From positions 15,142,919 to 15,206,918 of the forward strand of contig NC_135724.1 of the NCBI RefSeq assembly GCF_964656455.1: a stretch of 64,000 nucleotides of DNA. Reading direction: 5' to 3'. How positions within the stretch are numbered: the first letter of the stretch is position 1; each line of letters starts with the position of its first letter. This stretch comes from Halichoerus grypus (lineage: Eukaryota > Chordata > Mammalia > Carnivora > Phocidae). Under the pieces are notes generated by a model. That model made no database searches, was not told where the DNA came from, and saw only the letters and a program-made list of their open reading frames with translations. A program made the translations under genes and the position numbers. Shown here piece after piece: positions 20,861-31,765 of this stretch.

Positions 20861-23800
20861 ACTGATCCACTTGTTTATGCACCCTATTAGGGTACAGTCC
20901 TCCATTAATTCTAACGGAGAGTCCAGAGTATTTACCAGAGTCTCTGCATCTGCATGAGACATACATTCACATTTTTGCTTGCTCCCAGTCACATAACATT
21001 GCCAGAAGCTCTGCCCAGCTTCTCAACCTCTGTCACCTCTAGAGAATGAACAAGTGCCCCAAAGAGATAAGTGGCCAATGTTGGGCTCATTTCTTTGAAT
21101 ACTTTCATTCCTTCTGGGATTGTGAGCCCTTAAGCTCCTTTTTACATCTCTGATGCTTTCAGATAGATTAAAAACAAAAAAAAACAACCTTTCTAGTTGT
21201 TCTCCAAAGGAGAGTTGGTCGGCAAAATGCCACTCTGCAACTGCCGGAAGCAGAAATCCCTAGTGCCCATTGTGAGAATTTACTTTATTAGCATATAGCC
21301 ATCTTTACAGGCATTTTTTAGTGCTATCAGTGCAACTAAATGCTTTGAAATTAGATAGCTTTCCCCACTAGAGGCCACCATGATATATTTGCCTGCATGA
21401 ATCTTTTATCAAAATTGAAAAAAAAATTCTTTTAAAAATTAGGTTAGTGAGTGCCCTAAATATTTATTTATCAAAACATCTTAAATAACAATGCAGAGCA
21501 AAATTACCTATCTTATGGACTCAATTCCCGAGGGCAAAACTTTTACAGAGGCAAATGCTACCACAGCCACCATTTGACTGACTGATTTAACTCAGTGATC
21601 CATAAAATAAGATAAAATCTTTTAATTATGTGAAATAAAAATACAGTAGGAAATTGGGTATTTTTCTTTAAAATCCATGTCAAACTTGTATTCTATAAAA
21701 ATAATTATTCCCATATAATACCCTAACTGAAGATTCATACTTTGATAGAAACTGCTTACATTTTCTTCTTCTTTCTATCATCAAAAAATAGTGAGTCTTA
21801 TACCTATCTTACAAGATGTGTGTTATAAAAGGCCCGAGAAAATACTTTCATGATGTTTTCAAATCATCTTCTTTGGGGCCTTCAGAGATTGACAGCCTGG
21901 AAAGAGGGGAAAATGTAGTGTTCTTTATTTGAAATTAAATAGAACACCTTAGAATCTCTGAAATTGTCAGGAGGCTTTGTGAAAAGACATTCTTATGCAG
22001 GCAACTGCAAGTCCATCTGTTGTTTTAATTTGTCTCTCTAATAATTCCCAGGAGTTTCACTTGGTTTGAATATTGGAATAAACAGAAATGAATCAGGTCG
22101 TTTTCTTTTAATATTAATCCAAAAATTCAATGTGGTATATTAACCATCACCTACATCCCTTCAAGGTTGTTTGATTTCATCAACCTTCACAATATTCCAA
22201 TTAAATACAAGTATATTCACTTTATCATTTGTACTTGATTTCTTTAGATAATCAAACTCTGCAATTTTTAGTGATTTTAGATGCGGATGCCATTATAATT
22301 TGTAGAATGTTTTTTCTTTTAAAACAATGTCACATATTTCAATAATATAGCAGTACAAAATATTTGTTATTTGTCATAGGACTGGAACCATCTATTTTTA
22401 TTGTTGTGTTTTATAATTTGATTTTAAAAATCCTCAATATAATTATAATAATCTTAAAAAACCATTTAGCTGTGCTTCATCATTATATCTTGTGACTTGG
22501 AAAATATGTCATAATCCCAAAGTTGCCTATACAGAGATTATATAATGCCACTCATATGTGATGGATATTATTAGTAAATTACATATGTTATTTATTTTTC
22601 TACAAGTACACTTGTTATTCTGTTGAGAGGTCTGCAGCACTTCTTCAACAATGAATTTAAATACCTTTTCTTCTCTGAGTATGATCAAGTACCCATACTC
22701 AAGTTCTTTGGGCCACAAGTCAGCGCCCAGTGGTGGGGGGGGGGGGAATGCTAACTGTAAGCCACAACAGATCTACCTTTGATTCGATCTTCACACCCCT
22801 GTTCAGCTAGAATAATTATCTTCCTGCTACTTCCAGGTATAAAGACCTAATCCAAGTGCCAAATGAAGGAAAGAAAACCAGGCGAACGTGCAGAGGAACA
22901 GATGGTCTTCCTTTCTCCCTCTCCCTTGCTTACCCACTTCCACCCCTGTCCCCACCACCAGCCCCACTCTGTGGAAGAAGTGCCATTGCCAAATAAGTCT
23001 TTGCAAGGAAATGAAGAAGCAAGGGGAGCTGATCAGATTGCACAGTCAAGAACCAAGAGTCAAAAGTCATGAGTCTGAGGTTTCAAGTCTGGCTTAGTAG
23101 AGAGGAAAACCCAACTTTTGAACTCACTCTTTGCATTTTTTCATGGCACCACCTTTATTCAGGTCCTGAAACTTAGAATGTTACGAAGAGGGGGGGAAAG
23201 AGAGAGGGTGAGAAAGAGATATATAAAAAATTGCAAGTTGTAGGCACCAAAGGGGAGACGAGAGAAACTATGTGACTCGAGGAATGAGGCATTGGTCACA
23301 CAGAGTATTGATGAACGTGGAGTGTGTGTGCACAGGAGTATTCGTTTTCTTTAGTTAAATGGATAATTTCCAGTAAATTATCATATTGATCATTCAGAGA
23401 TGTGATATGATATTTTAGAATACACTGCTATGGGCTAGGCAGTAGGAGACGTTGTGAGTGACGCCGCACTTAGGGATAGCAGGGCTCTGGACAGCCCCGT
23501 ACCAGAAGCATTCGGCAGAGGCAGAATGATCATAGCTTCTAATGTGCCAGTATTGGAACAGAGGAAGTTCAGTTAGAAAGGAATTAAGTTAACAATGTAT
23601 TGACTGGGGGAAATATTCGGCATTAATTGGGTGAATTTCTGAATGAGACAGCTGGGTACTGCAACTGTTTGTCGAAGGAGGACGTGTAAGCTTCGATTTG
23701 TCTTTGCTGTGTCTGAAATTGCCGTGATCTGTTCACAGCAGATTTAAATGAAGCTCACATAAGGGAGCATTCACTTCGAGCTGTAGGAGAAAGGGAAACC

Positions 23801-24852
23801 TATTGGAAGAAGATACTTTCTGTGAGTTGGGCATTTGGAGGCCAGGGAGAGCCAAGTAAATAGAGGGACTAAAAGAACATTATAAACAGAGTCCAGTAAT
23901 ATAAGCCCAACTGCAGTGATGACAAGCTCAATGTTCCCAAAAGAAAGACCAGTTTAATTGGTGGGGAGGTAATTGGAAGGGTAGTTTACTTCCTGGTTAC
24001 AAACTGACCTTAACATTCTAGTGACAAGTCTGCGTTTCCGGCTGTTGGAGATGGGGAGCTTCAGCACACTTTTTGAGTAGAAGCCTATGACTGAAAGGTT
24101 ATTTAAACATTAAATTGATGATGCATTCTTGGATGGCACAAAGAAGGAAAATTAGTACAAACAAAATTCCACTTATGAGAATATTGTGGAAGTCTGAGGG
24201 ATGTGGGCTTAATTAAGGTGAGGCTTGATTACTGCCATAAAATAGGAAGGAAAGGATGCAAGAGAGAGACAAGAAGTGAGAAGCAACAAGCTTTGTTGTC
24301 TGAATATATCTGGATGGAAAGGTTGAGGGAAAACAGGTAGAATATGCTAAAGCAGAGGACAAAAAACCAGGTGCGGGCACAAAGTGCCAGGATTTTTGTT
24401 GTTGTTGAGGGAGGGTGTGTGCATTCTCCCTTTGATGAAATGACTCCTTTTTGTCTTATGTACATATATTCCCTGAAGGCCGCGGAGTTGGCATAATCAG
24501 CTCTAAGGTTTCAAGGTTGTGAGATTAGAAAAAGCACCTAGTAATTCTGCACTAGGTGAAGGGAGCGTATAAGAAAAGATACATGTTGCATTTTCAAATG
24601 CTGGGGGAAAAAAAAATCTTTAAAAACCCATTTACTTCTCATCTTATATGCTCTTGGGTCAATTCTGTTCTTTAATTCTCTAGGTCAACAGAAATAGGCA
24701 AGTCAGTTTCAGTTTGATTTCTAGTCAGTTTCACTTTTTGTATTTCCATGCACAAGCCTGAAAAAGAGCAGCTTATCAGGATTTTTGGTCAAATAATCCA
24801 TACAACATATCATATTTTGTACCATCGCGTATAGCACCTCTTGTCTACAGCT
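20861..24852. other. Four-kilobase stretch without recognised repeats or genes
   Basis: No SINE, L1, L2 or clear MIR is found, which is unusual beside neighbours of this window. A 13-bp G run lies at 22734-22746. Open frames are no longer than 78 codons and show no family signature. Confidence 0.5.
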
Positions 24853-24867
24853 CTCGGGGCTCTTTTC

Positions 24868-25074
24868 TTTTTCTTTTTTTTTTTTTTAAGACTTTATCCA
24901 TTTATTTGACAGAGAGAGACACAGTGAGAGAGGGAACACAAGCAGGGGGAGTGGGAGAGGGAGAAGCAGGCTTCCCGCTGAGCAGGGAGACTGATGCGGG
25001 GCTCCATCCCAGGACCCTGGGATCATGACCTGAGCTGAAGGCAGCCGCTTAACGACTGAGCCACCCAGGTGCCC
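24868..25074 (-). mobile_element. Can-SINE, minus strand
   Basis: T-rich tail, 'ttgacagagagagacacagtg', GCTTCCCGCTGAGCAGGGAG, head ending GAGCCACCCAGGTGCCCC. The TSD is CTCGGGGCTCTTTTC (24853-24867) and CTCAGGGCTCTTTTC (25075-25089), 14 of 15 identical. Arctoid-type subfamily. Confidence 0.98.
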
Positions 25075-25379
25075 CTCAGGGCTCTTTTCAAGTGACTCAC
25101 TGCTCAAGCAGATGGTTCAGGCTGCACTCTGGAACTGCACTATCTGCCTCTTAAAAACATCATTTCAGATGATACGTATGATAATCTAGAATATTCTGCG
25201 CATGTCAAATCCTGTGCACTTTCTGGTTGTGTGAGTTCTTTAAAAACCGAACTTCAAATTTGCAAGTTAGCACTTCAGGTTTTTTTCATAGTTTTCTCAC
25301 ACTCCAGCTCTGGGCCAGGTCTTTTTACATGCAGGTTAATGTATCATGGAAATTCATTCATTGAACCAAAAAATCATAA

Positions 25380-25550
25380 GCTTTTTAGGCTTTGAAAAAA
25401 GTCTGAAACAACCTCAATGTACCCATCGATGTGCACATGAGTAATCTGAGCTACAGAGGAAATTCAATGACTTGGCCAAGACTGACACGATTTGTAACAG
25501 GGTCCAGGGTCTGGACTCTCTGCTCTGTGGTTTTGTATACCACCAATCAA
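25380..25550 (-). repeat. MIR SINE, minus strand
   Basis: 'gtaatctgagctacagaggaaattcaatgacttggccaaga', 'ggtccagggtctggactctctgctctgtggttttgtatacc' follow the antisense MIR 5' half. Confidence 0.8.
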
Positions 25551-25903
25551 CTAGACAAATCATTATGGATAATCGTAATTTCTTTTTCACATGTTAAGGC
25601 TTTCTGATGCAGATGGATACTGTTCCCAGAACCCCCCAACCCAACCACATGGCATTTCTGACTCTGAGTTAGTGAAAAAGGAACCTGTCAAGCTAATGAA
25701 CTGGAACCACCTCTCAGGCTATGGGAAGGTGTCAGCATGAGCCACTCTGGCATGTTCCACCAGAACATGTGCAGAATTTCACATGGAGTCCCTTGACACA
25801 TTTTTACTCCTTGGTTCATCATTTTGTGCTCTTCTCCCAGTTACAGTGGTGAACCCTTGAAGGCTGTTATTAAGATATGGACAGGGGAAAGAGAGATGCT
25901 TAG

Positions 25904-26015
25904 TAAGTTCTGAATTTAGTAAGACTGATGAATCACAGACCTGTACCCCTGAAACAAATAATACATTATGTGTTAATTTTAAAAAAACATAAAAAAATAA
26001 GTTCTGAATTTAGTA
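25904..26015 (+). mobile_element. 76-bp L1 3' end with exact 18-bp TSD
   Basis: The insert 25922-25997 reads 'ctgatgaatcacagacctg', 'tacccctgaaacaaataata', 'cattatgtgttaattttaaa', a carnivore L1 3' end with poly-A. TAAGTTCTGAATTTAGTA is exact at 25904-25921 and 25998-26015. Confidence 0.95.
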
Positions 26016-26036
26016 TAGAATTTATACTAGAGGGAG

Positions 26037-26240
26037 GGGCACCTGGGTGGCTCAATCAGTTACACATACGACTCTTGGTTTCGGCGCAGGTCATGATCTC
26101 ACGGTTGTGGGATCAAGCCCCAGGTCAGGCTTTGTGCTGAGCATAGAGTCTGCTTCAGATTCTCTTTCCCTTCTCCTCTGCTCTCCACGCCACTTGCTCA
26201 CACATTCTCTCTAAAATTTAAAAGAAAAAAAAAAAGGGAA
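26037..26240 (+). mobile_element. Can-SINE, plus strand
   Basis: Head GGGGCACCTGGGTGGCTCAA, 'caggtcatgatctcacggtt', TC-rich middle, A tail. TSD: AGAATTTATACTAGAGG (26017-26033) and AGAATTTAGGCTAGAGG (26241-26257). It sits only 21 bp beyond the right TSD copy of the preceding L1. Confidence 0.97.
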
Positions 26241-26304
26241 AGAATTTAGGCTAGAGGAACAAAAAGAGTCCAAGTCAGCTCAAAAGTGATGGGGGTCCAC
26301 ATTA

Positions 26305-26363
26305 CTAAAATAATCAGCATTTATTGAACTGCTACTATTAAGCATCAAGTACTGGTGTACTTT
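26305..26363 (-). repeat. MIR, minus strand, left part (split by L1)
   Basis: 'atcagcatttattgaactgctactattaagcatcaagtactggtg' is the antisense MIR start. It resumes after the L1 at about 26511 ('ctttactgaatcctcacagtagccctta', to about 26545). Confidence 0.75.
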
Positions 26364-26508
26364 CTTTTTTTATTTTAAACTTAAATTTATTTAAATTCAA
26401 TTAGTTAACATAGAGTGTATCATTAGTTTCAGATGTAGAGTTCAGTTATTCATCCATTGCATATAACACCCAGTGCTCATTGTATCACGTGCCCTCCTTA
26501 ATGCATAT
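26364..26508 (-). mobile_element. Truncated L1 3' end inside a MIR, minus strand
   Basis: 'ttcaattagttaacatagagtgtatcattagtttcag', 'atccattgcatataacaccc' and 'gtgctcattgtatcacgtgccctccttaatgc' are the antisense 3' end of a carnivore L1. The flanking repeat is weak (TGTACTTTC / AGAACTTTAC). Confidence 0.88.
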
Positions 26509-26552
26509 AGAACTTTACTGAATCCTCACAGTAGCCCTTAGTGGCTCTCTTA

Positions 26553-26700
26553 GTTCAGGTTCCCCTAGACCGTGACAGTGAGGCAAGTATTCAGTGCAAG
26601 CAGTTTATCTGGGAGGTGGTCCCGGGGAACACCAGTAGATGAGAAAGGGGGTGAGAGAGAATGGAAAGAAGCCAACAAAAAGTGCCTGAAACTACAGATT
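26553..26700. repeat. Unnamed ancient repeat
   Basis: 'gttcaggttcccctagaccg' to 'cagtttatctgggaggtggtcccggggaacacc' resembles a dispersed mammalian motif that I cannot name. A related but diverged copy appears at 30408-30560. Confidence 0.5.
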
Positions 26701-26794
26701 ATGATTAAAAGATGACAGGAACTTAATCTCTGACACTTCTGGCCTCCTGCACACACAGCCAGAGCAGTTTTGGTGATCAGAGAAAGCCCTTAGG

Positions 26795-27112
26795 CTTCTT
26801 TCCCCATAGTTCTTGAGGCTGGAAGTCCAAGGTGAAGGTGCAAGTAGGGTTGGTTTCTCCTGAGGCCTCCGTCCTTGGCTTGTGGATGACGGCCTTCTCA
26901 CTGTCCCCACGTGGCCTTTTCTCTGTGTACGCACATCCCTGGTGTCTCTTTCTCTAATTATAAGGACCCCGTCAGATTGGATTAGGGTCCATCCATATGA
27001 TCTCCTTTAACCTTAACTGTATCTTTAGAAGTCCTTTCTCCAAATACAGTCACATTGGGGATTATGGCTTAAATCTATGAATTTGGGAGGAACACAGTTC
27101 AGTCTATAACTT
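26795..27112 (-). mobile_element. LTR of MaLR type (MLT1/MST-like), minus strand
   Basis: 'catagttcttgaggctggaagtcc', 'gaggcctccgtccttggcttgtgg', 'tcactgtccccacgtggcc', 'ttataaggaccc', 'caaatacagtcacattggggattatggc' and 'acacagttcagtctataac' form the usual antisense order of this LTR group. There is no internal retroviral sequence. The subfamily is not decided. Confidence 0.8.
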
Positions 27113-28310
27113 CACTGAATCCCTTATGATTCAAATGAACTTGTATAAAAATATGCATTGTCCTTACTGATACTGTTCACTCAGATAAGCTTGAAGCTTT
27201 CCCTTTGAATTTGTCACACCCAGTTATAATGTGCATATACATTTCTATTCACGATTACCCTGTTGTGGCGGCACAGCTGAAATCAGCACTTTGCAAGGTA
27301 GGGATTTGCGCCTCTAGGAGAAAACAGGACTGAATGCAATGCTGAAGTACGTCGGGAAGGTAAATGCTATTAAATATTCGTAGACATACGTGACTGTTTA
27401 CCAATGGAGACCGATTTCGAATATGAAAATTAGTTAAGTTCTTGCAGACTAAAGGAGAACAGAAGGAAATCTGGGAGAACTTCTAAATTCTATAATGCAT
27501 TCCTGCTGATCATTTAAAATCCCATTGGCTTCATAGAAAATTATAGAGCCAAGCAATAACACTAATTGTAAGCAATATTCCTTGTGATAATAATTAATAT
27601 AATTATTCAGGTAACTGCTGTCAAATTTTAGAATATGGAGATTAACAGGGAACAATGGGCACAAAATAAGAATTATGAAAATATGTCGAAGCTGACAAGA
27701 GTCGACTTCAATTTGCTTCACAAAGCTACCTGACCATGAAAGATACATTACAGTAGGCTGAAATCTGTTAATAAGTTTTTCTTGTGCAAGCCTGTTGAAG
27801 TATTTCAACATTTTTTTAATGTCAAATAAAAAAGCATACACATCTAGAAGTATTAAGGACCTGAGTCATGATGACATGGTGTTTTGGTTTCTAAGACACA
27901 GTTTTACTTCACTCCTAAGAAAATTTTCTTAGAATGAAGCTTTCTTATAAAAGAAGATTGAGCCTAGTATTGAATAATGCTTGTAAATATTTACCAGTCA
28001 TAGTAAGACTAATTTTTAGTTCCTGTAAACTGGGTACATGAATGGATTTCCATATAGAACATAATTCTTTCCTCCTGCCATTAGCTGTTATCACACAAGA
28101 CACACCAGCCTGTGTAAACCGAAATAGATTTGCTTTGGCCTAGATTTGAAGAATTTGAGGCTTCAAATAAAATATAGCACTTTGCAGCTAAAAATAACTT
28201 TGAGATTATATTGTCTCTTCTCCCTTTGGTGAGGCACTGTGCCATTTTGCATCGATGTCATGGTCATGGAACTTCATGAGTCCAGTAAAAGAGAACTAAC
28301 ACTGGACAGT
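27113..28310. other. Unassigned sequence with a 130-codon minus-strand frame
   Basis: No repeat family is recognised. A minus-strand frame (27449-27841, 130 codons) has no domain I recognise and no visible promoter or exon context. AT-rich DNA gives such frames by chance, so I do not call a gene. Confidence 0.5.
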
Positions 28311-28419
28311 CAAGAACTCTGAGATTTAGCTCTGGCCTTTCTACTTACTTGGCTAAGTAAAATTATATAAGGTATTCATTGGCTGGTGGCCCTATCAGTC
28401 TGGTTCATCTGCCATCAGG

Positions 28420-28500
28420 CAAGTGTGAGCTCAAATCCAGGCTCTCCAATTCATCATTTGGGGATCTTGGGTAAGTTTAACCTTCATTGGGATAAAGAAA
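28420..28500 (+). repeat. Possible MIR fragment, plus strand
   Basis: 'gtgagctcaaatccaggctctccaattcatcatttggggatcttgggtaagttta' resembles the MIR tRNA-like and core part. Confidence 0.55.
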
Positions 28501-28754
28501 GATACAGTAGGGCTCAGTCTGTTTTATAGATTGTCCTCTAGAGAATATGTTGATGTTCATTTGCTCTTGTAAAAGAACACAATTTTAGAGTTCAAATAGT
28601 AAAAATTTTTATTTTTAAAAAAATTCACAATGGGTAAAATAATTTTACACTGTAGCTGTAATAACCTCCCAGCCAGACCCACTGATTTCTAATATTGCCA
28701 AATAGGGCCTTCTAAAGTCAGGTTAATAGACCATCCTTCCTATGGTAGGTGGTT

Positions 28755-29145
28755 TTACCAGTCAGTTTTGACTAGGCTGAAGTACCCAGCTATTCAATCA
28801 AATACCAATCTGGGTGTTGCTGTGAAGGCATTTTGTACATATGGTCAATGTCTACAATCAGCTGACTTTAAGGAAAGGAGATTATACTTGACAATCTGGA
28901 TGGGTCTCATCCAATCAGTCAAAGGCATTAAGGGCAAAATCGACATTTCCCCAAGGAAGAAATTCTGCCTGTGAACTGCAGTACCAGCTCCTGCCTGAGA
29001 GTTTCCAGCCTCTTGGCCTGGTCTATAAATTTCAAACTTTCCAACCCCCATCATCATGAAAGCCAATTCCTTGAAACAAATCTCTTTATATCCTACTTTA
29101 TTAGCCTACTTGTTCTGTTTCTCTGGTTGAAACCTGACTAATACG
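28755..29145 (+). mobile_element. Ancient LTR, plus strand (ERVL/MaLR-like)
   Basis: 'ggagattatacttgacaatctggatgggtctcatccaatc', 'aagaaattctgcctgtgaactgcagtaccagctcctgcctgag', 'aagccaattccttgaaac' and the end 'tctggttgaaacctgactaatac' belong to a common mammalian LTR-like repeat. The exact family is not decided. Confidence 0.7.
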
Positions 29146-29352
29146 GCTCCATGAACTGGGCCTTAGGAGCATATAAATTAATAAGAAGTAAATCTCAAAT
29201 TCAGATGTAACAACAGTGGAGGAGATGATCCTGTGGGAAGATGAGCATGCTCTCAACAGAAGCAGATGGGGAGGGAATGGGAAGGCTGAGATTACTGAAC
29301 AAGAGCTGAGTGCCAATAAAGAGGGGCTACTGTGGAGAAGAGTGTGTTTGTG

Positions 29353-29466
29353 TGTTAGTGCCCTGAATTAAATAGTGTCCCCCAGAATTCACGTGTTCCC
29401 AGAACCTCAACCTGTGACCTTATTTGGAAATAGGATATTTAGAGATGTAATTAAGACTCTCAATGG
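29353..29466 (+). mobile_element. MaLR-type LTR, plus strand, part 1
   Basis: It begins TGTTAGTGCC and continues 'atagtgtcccccagaattcacgtgttc', 'cctgtgaccttatttggaaataggat', then breaks at a SINE. The other half follows at 29659. Confidence 0.85.
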
Positions 29467-29658
29467 GGGGCGCCTGGGTGGCTCAGTTGGTTAAACGTCC
29501 AACTTTTGATTTTGGCTCAGGTCATGATCTCAGGGTCATGAGATCGAGCCCTGGGTCGGGCTCTGTGCTGGGCATGAAGCCTGCTTAAGATTTTCTCTGT
29601 CCCTCTGCCTCCCCTCCCCTGCTTGTGTGCTCTCTCTCTCTCTTAAAAAAAAAAAAAA
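29467..29658 (+). mobile_element. Can-SINE, plus strand, inside a MaLR LTR
   Basis: Head GGGGCGCCTGGGTGGCTCAG, 'ggctcaggtcatgatctcag', TC-rich middle and a 14-A tail. TSD is only approximate (ACTCTCA / AATCTCA). It inserted between two adjacent parts of the LTR. Confidence 0.97.
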
Positions 29659-30003
29659 CGAATCTCAGAGTAAACTCAACCTGGATTTAGAGTGGGCCCT
29701 AAATCAGATAACTGGTGTCCTTATAAGAGAGAGGACACAGAAGTACAGGCACACAGAGCAAAAGGCCATGTGAAGACAGAGGCAGAAACCAGACTGATGG
29801 GGCCACCAGCCAATGAATGCCTGGAGCCACCAGAAGGTGAAAGAGACAGCAGGGATTCTTCCCTAGAATTTACAGAGGAAAGGCCTTGTTGACACCTTGA
29901 TTCCAGACTTGTGGCCTCCAGAACTGTGAGAGAATGAACTTCTGGTTTTTTAAGCCACCCAGTGTGTGGTACATTGTTGCTGCAACCCTGGGAAATGAAG
30001 ACA
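29659..30003 (+). mobile_element. MaLR-type LTR, plus strand, part 2
   Basis: 'agtgggccctaaatcagataactggtgtccttataagag', 'aaaggccatgtgaagacagaggcag', 'tccagacttgtggcctccagaactgtgagagaatgaac', 'taagccacccagtgtgtggtac', end 'ggaaatgaagaca'. This completes the solo LTR (TGT...ACA ends). Confidence 0.9.
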
Positions 30004-30198
30004 GTTCACATGATGCGTTCAAACTGAGCTAGGGCCCTTGCAGTTTCCTTTGAGAGGACAGTTGAATAAAACACAGAGGCCCAGCAATGTCAGATTCTGA
30101 TCTACAATGCACAGGAAACACCATTGACATGCACATCTCTTCCAAGGAATGATGCTCTGGTCGTGAGCATCTGCTGCCTCAGGACCAGGAATGGAGGA

Positions 30199-30250
30199 AC
30201 AGAGAGAGAGAGACGATTGATGATCATTCTCTTTTTCTCTCTCTCTGTTT
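30199..30250. repeat. GA/CT simple repeats
   Basis: A GA run (about 30199-30214) and a CT run (about 30229-30247) separated by 14 bp form a potential imperfect inverted repeat. Confidence 0.85.
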
Positions 30251-30407
30251 ATATTTGAGACAAAATATAAATAAAATATAAATATATGTTAACACACATT
30301 TATTTAAATTGATACTCTTGTTTATTAAGCACCTATAAGCAAATCTGTTCTTGTCCCTTGGTAAGGATTGCTTAATTCCAGTGAAACACACAGTTCCATG
30401 TTATGGG

Positions 30408-30560
30408 TCCAGTTCCCCTGAAAGCAGACTCTTAGATGGAGATTGGCCTACAGGAAGTTGCTAGGGAGGGCTTTTGGGATTCACACCTGAGGGGGAGGAA
30501 GAGTAAAGGGAACAGGATTAACAGACAGGGAAGTTGGTCTGTCACATAGTCTCAGCCTGG
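30408..30560. repeat. Unnamed ancient repeat, relative of 26553-26700
   Basis: 'ccagttcccctgaaagcaga' to 'ctacaggaagttgctagggagggc' and 'ctgagggggaggaagag' parallel the order of the copy at 26553-26700. The name is not known to me. Confidence 0.45.
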
Positions 30561-30819
30561 CCTCAGTCAACACCACCACTCCACAGGGAGCTTGGAGACT
30601 GAAATGGGTCTTGAAAATTGGCCCATACATTCTTTGGATACAGGCTGACCCCATTCAGTTTCAGCAATTCTTGAGGGCAGTAGCTGGGAGAGTAAGACAT
30701 TCGTCTTCAAGAGGGATCTCAATGGGCAGTACAAGATCCTTTACGGCAGGTTGCTGAGGAATGGAAAAGTCAGTCTCTGAATTAAATGAGGTAGAAAACC
30801 ATCCTATAACATTTAACCC

Positions 30820-30948
30820 AAGTCATCGGAGACTTTTCACTTATAAAATAGGTGAGATAATAAATCTAAGTTAGAGATTGTATATAAAAACACTTAACAT
30901 ATTGCCTAGTATATAACAGCTAATAAAAGCTAATTTTACTGAAATTAC
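30820..30948 (+). repeat. MIR SINE 3' part, plus strand
   Basis: 'tcacttataaaataggtgagataataaatc', 'aaaaacacttaacatattgcctagtatataacagctaataaaagct' follow the MIR order. Confidence 0.82.
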
Positions 30949-31142
30949 TTGTATCAGTACAAGTAAGTTTTCCAGACACATGACAAGGGAACCCTCTCTT
31001 GAAGGGACCCTGAGATCCAGTGAAGGACTGAAAGCTTTAGGAGACCCAATACAGCTTCTGGTTCTGTGTAGCACTTTCACTTCCTTCACGGGTCAGTGTC
31101 CTAATCATTCTTCGGATCTTCAGTTGTAAAATGGAGGCTTGG

Positions 31143-31336
31143 GGGGCATCTGGGTGGGCTCAGTCAGTTGAGCATTAGGCTGTCGATTTTGGCTTGGGTT
31201 ATGATCTCAGAGTCATGTGATGGAGCCCGGGGTCTGGCTCCACGCTCAGCGGGAGTCTGCTTGAGATTCTCTCTCTCCCTCTCCCTCTCCCTCTGCCCCT
31301 CCCCACCTCTCTCAAATAAATAAATCTTAAAAAAAA
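31143..31336 (+). mobile_element. Can-SINE, plus strand
   Basis: GGGGCATCTGGGTGGGCTCAG head, 'gatctcagagtcatgtgatggagccc', TC-rich middle, AAATAAATAAATC tail. TSD: AAAATGGAGGCTTGG (31128-31142) against AAACTGGAGCCTTGG (31337-31351). Confidence 0.96.
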
Positions 31337-31529
31337 AAACTGGAGCCTTGGAATACAGATAGCTACAATGCATTTTAACTCTAATATTCCAGGACTTGAG
31401 GATTCACAAATTCCACTGAGCAGCTAAATGTCAGGCTGATATCTGTCTCATAGTTAAATGGGAGCAAATGCTAGCCTGGACAGTGGAACCTACACCTGGT
31501 CCGGTAGGAGAAACCTGTAGTCTATAGGT

Positions 31530-31765
31530 TAAGAATAGTCAAATTGCCTCATTTTAATCCTGGTTCTACTTAGTAGTTGTGTGACCTTGGGAAAGTTATA
31601 CACTGTCTGCCTCGCTTCTCTCATATACAGAATGGGAGTAATAATAACATCCCTGACTGTGTAGGGTTGTTATAAGGTGTAAATGAGTTAATACATGTAT
31701 GACATTTGGAACAGTGCCTGGAACATTCTAAGCCCCCCACAAATGTTAGACATTATTATTGTTGT
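31530..31765 (+). repeat. MIR SINE, plus strand, near full length
   Basis: 'tcctggttctacttagtagttgtgtgaccttgggaaagtta', 'gtagggttgttataaggtgtaaatgagttaatacatg', 'acatttggaacagtgcctggaacattctaag' and 'acaaatgttagacattattattg' are a very good MIR match. Confidence 0.97.

Noticed and set aside
22863..23097. Two overlapping 69-codon frames as a small gene
   Set aside because: Both are short, overlap in different frames, and arise from pyrimidine- and purine-rich composition.
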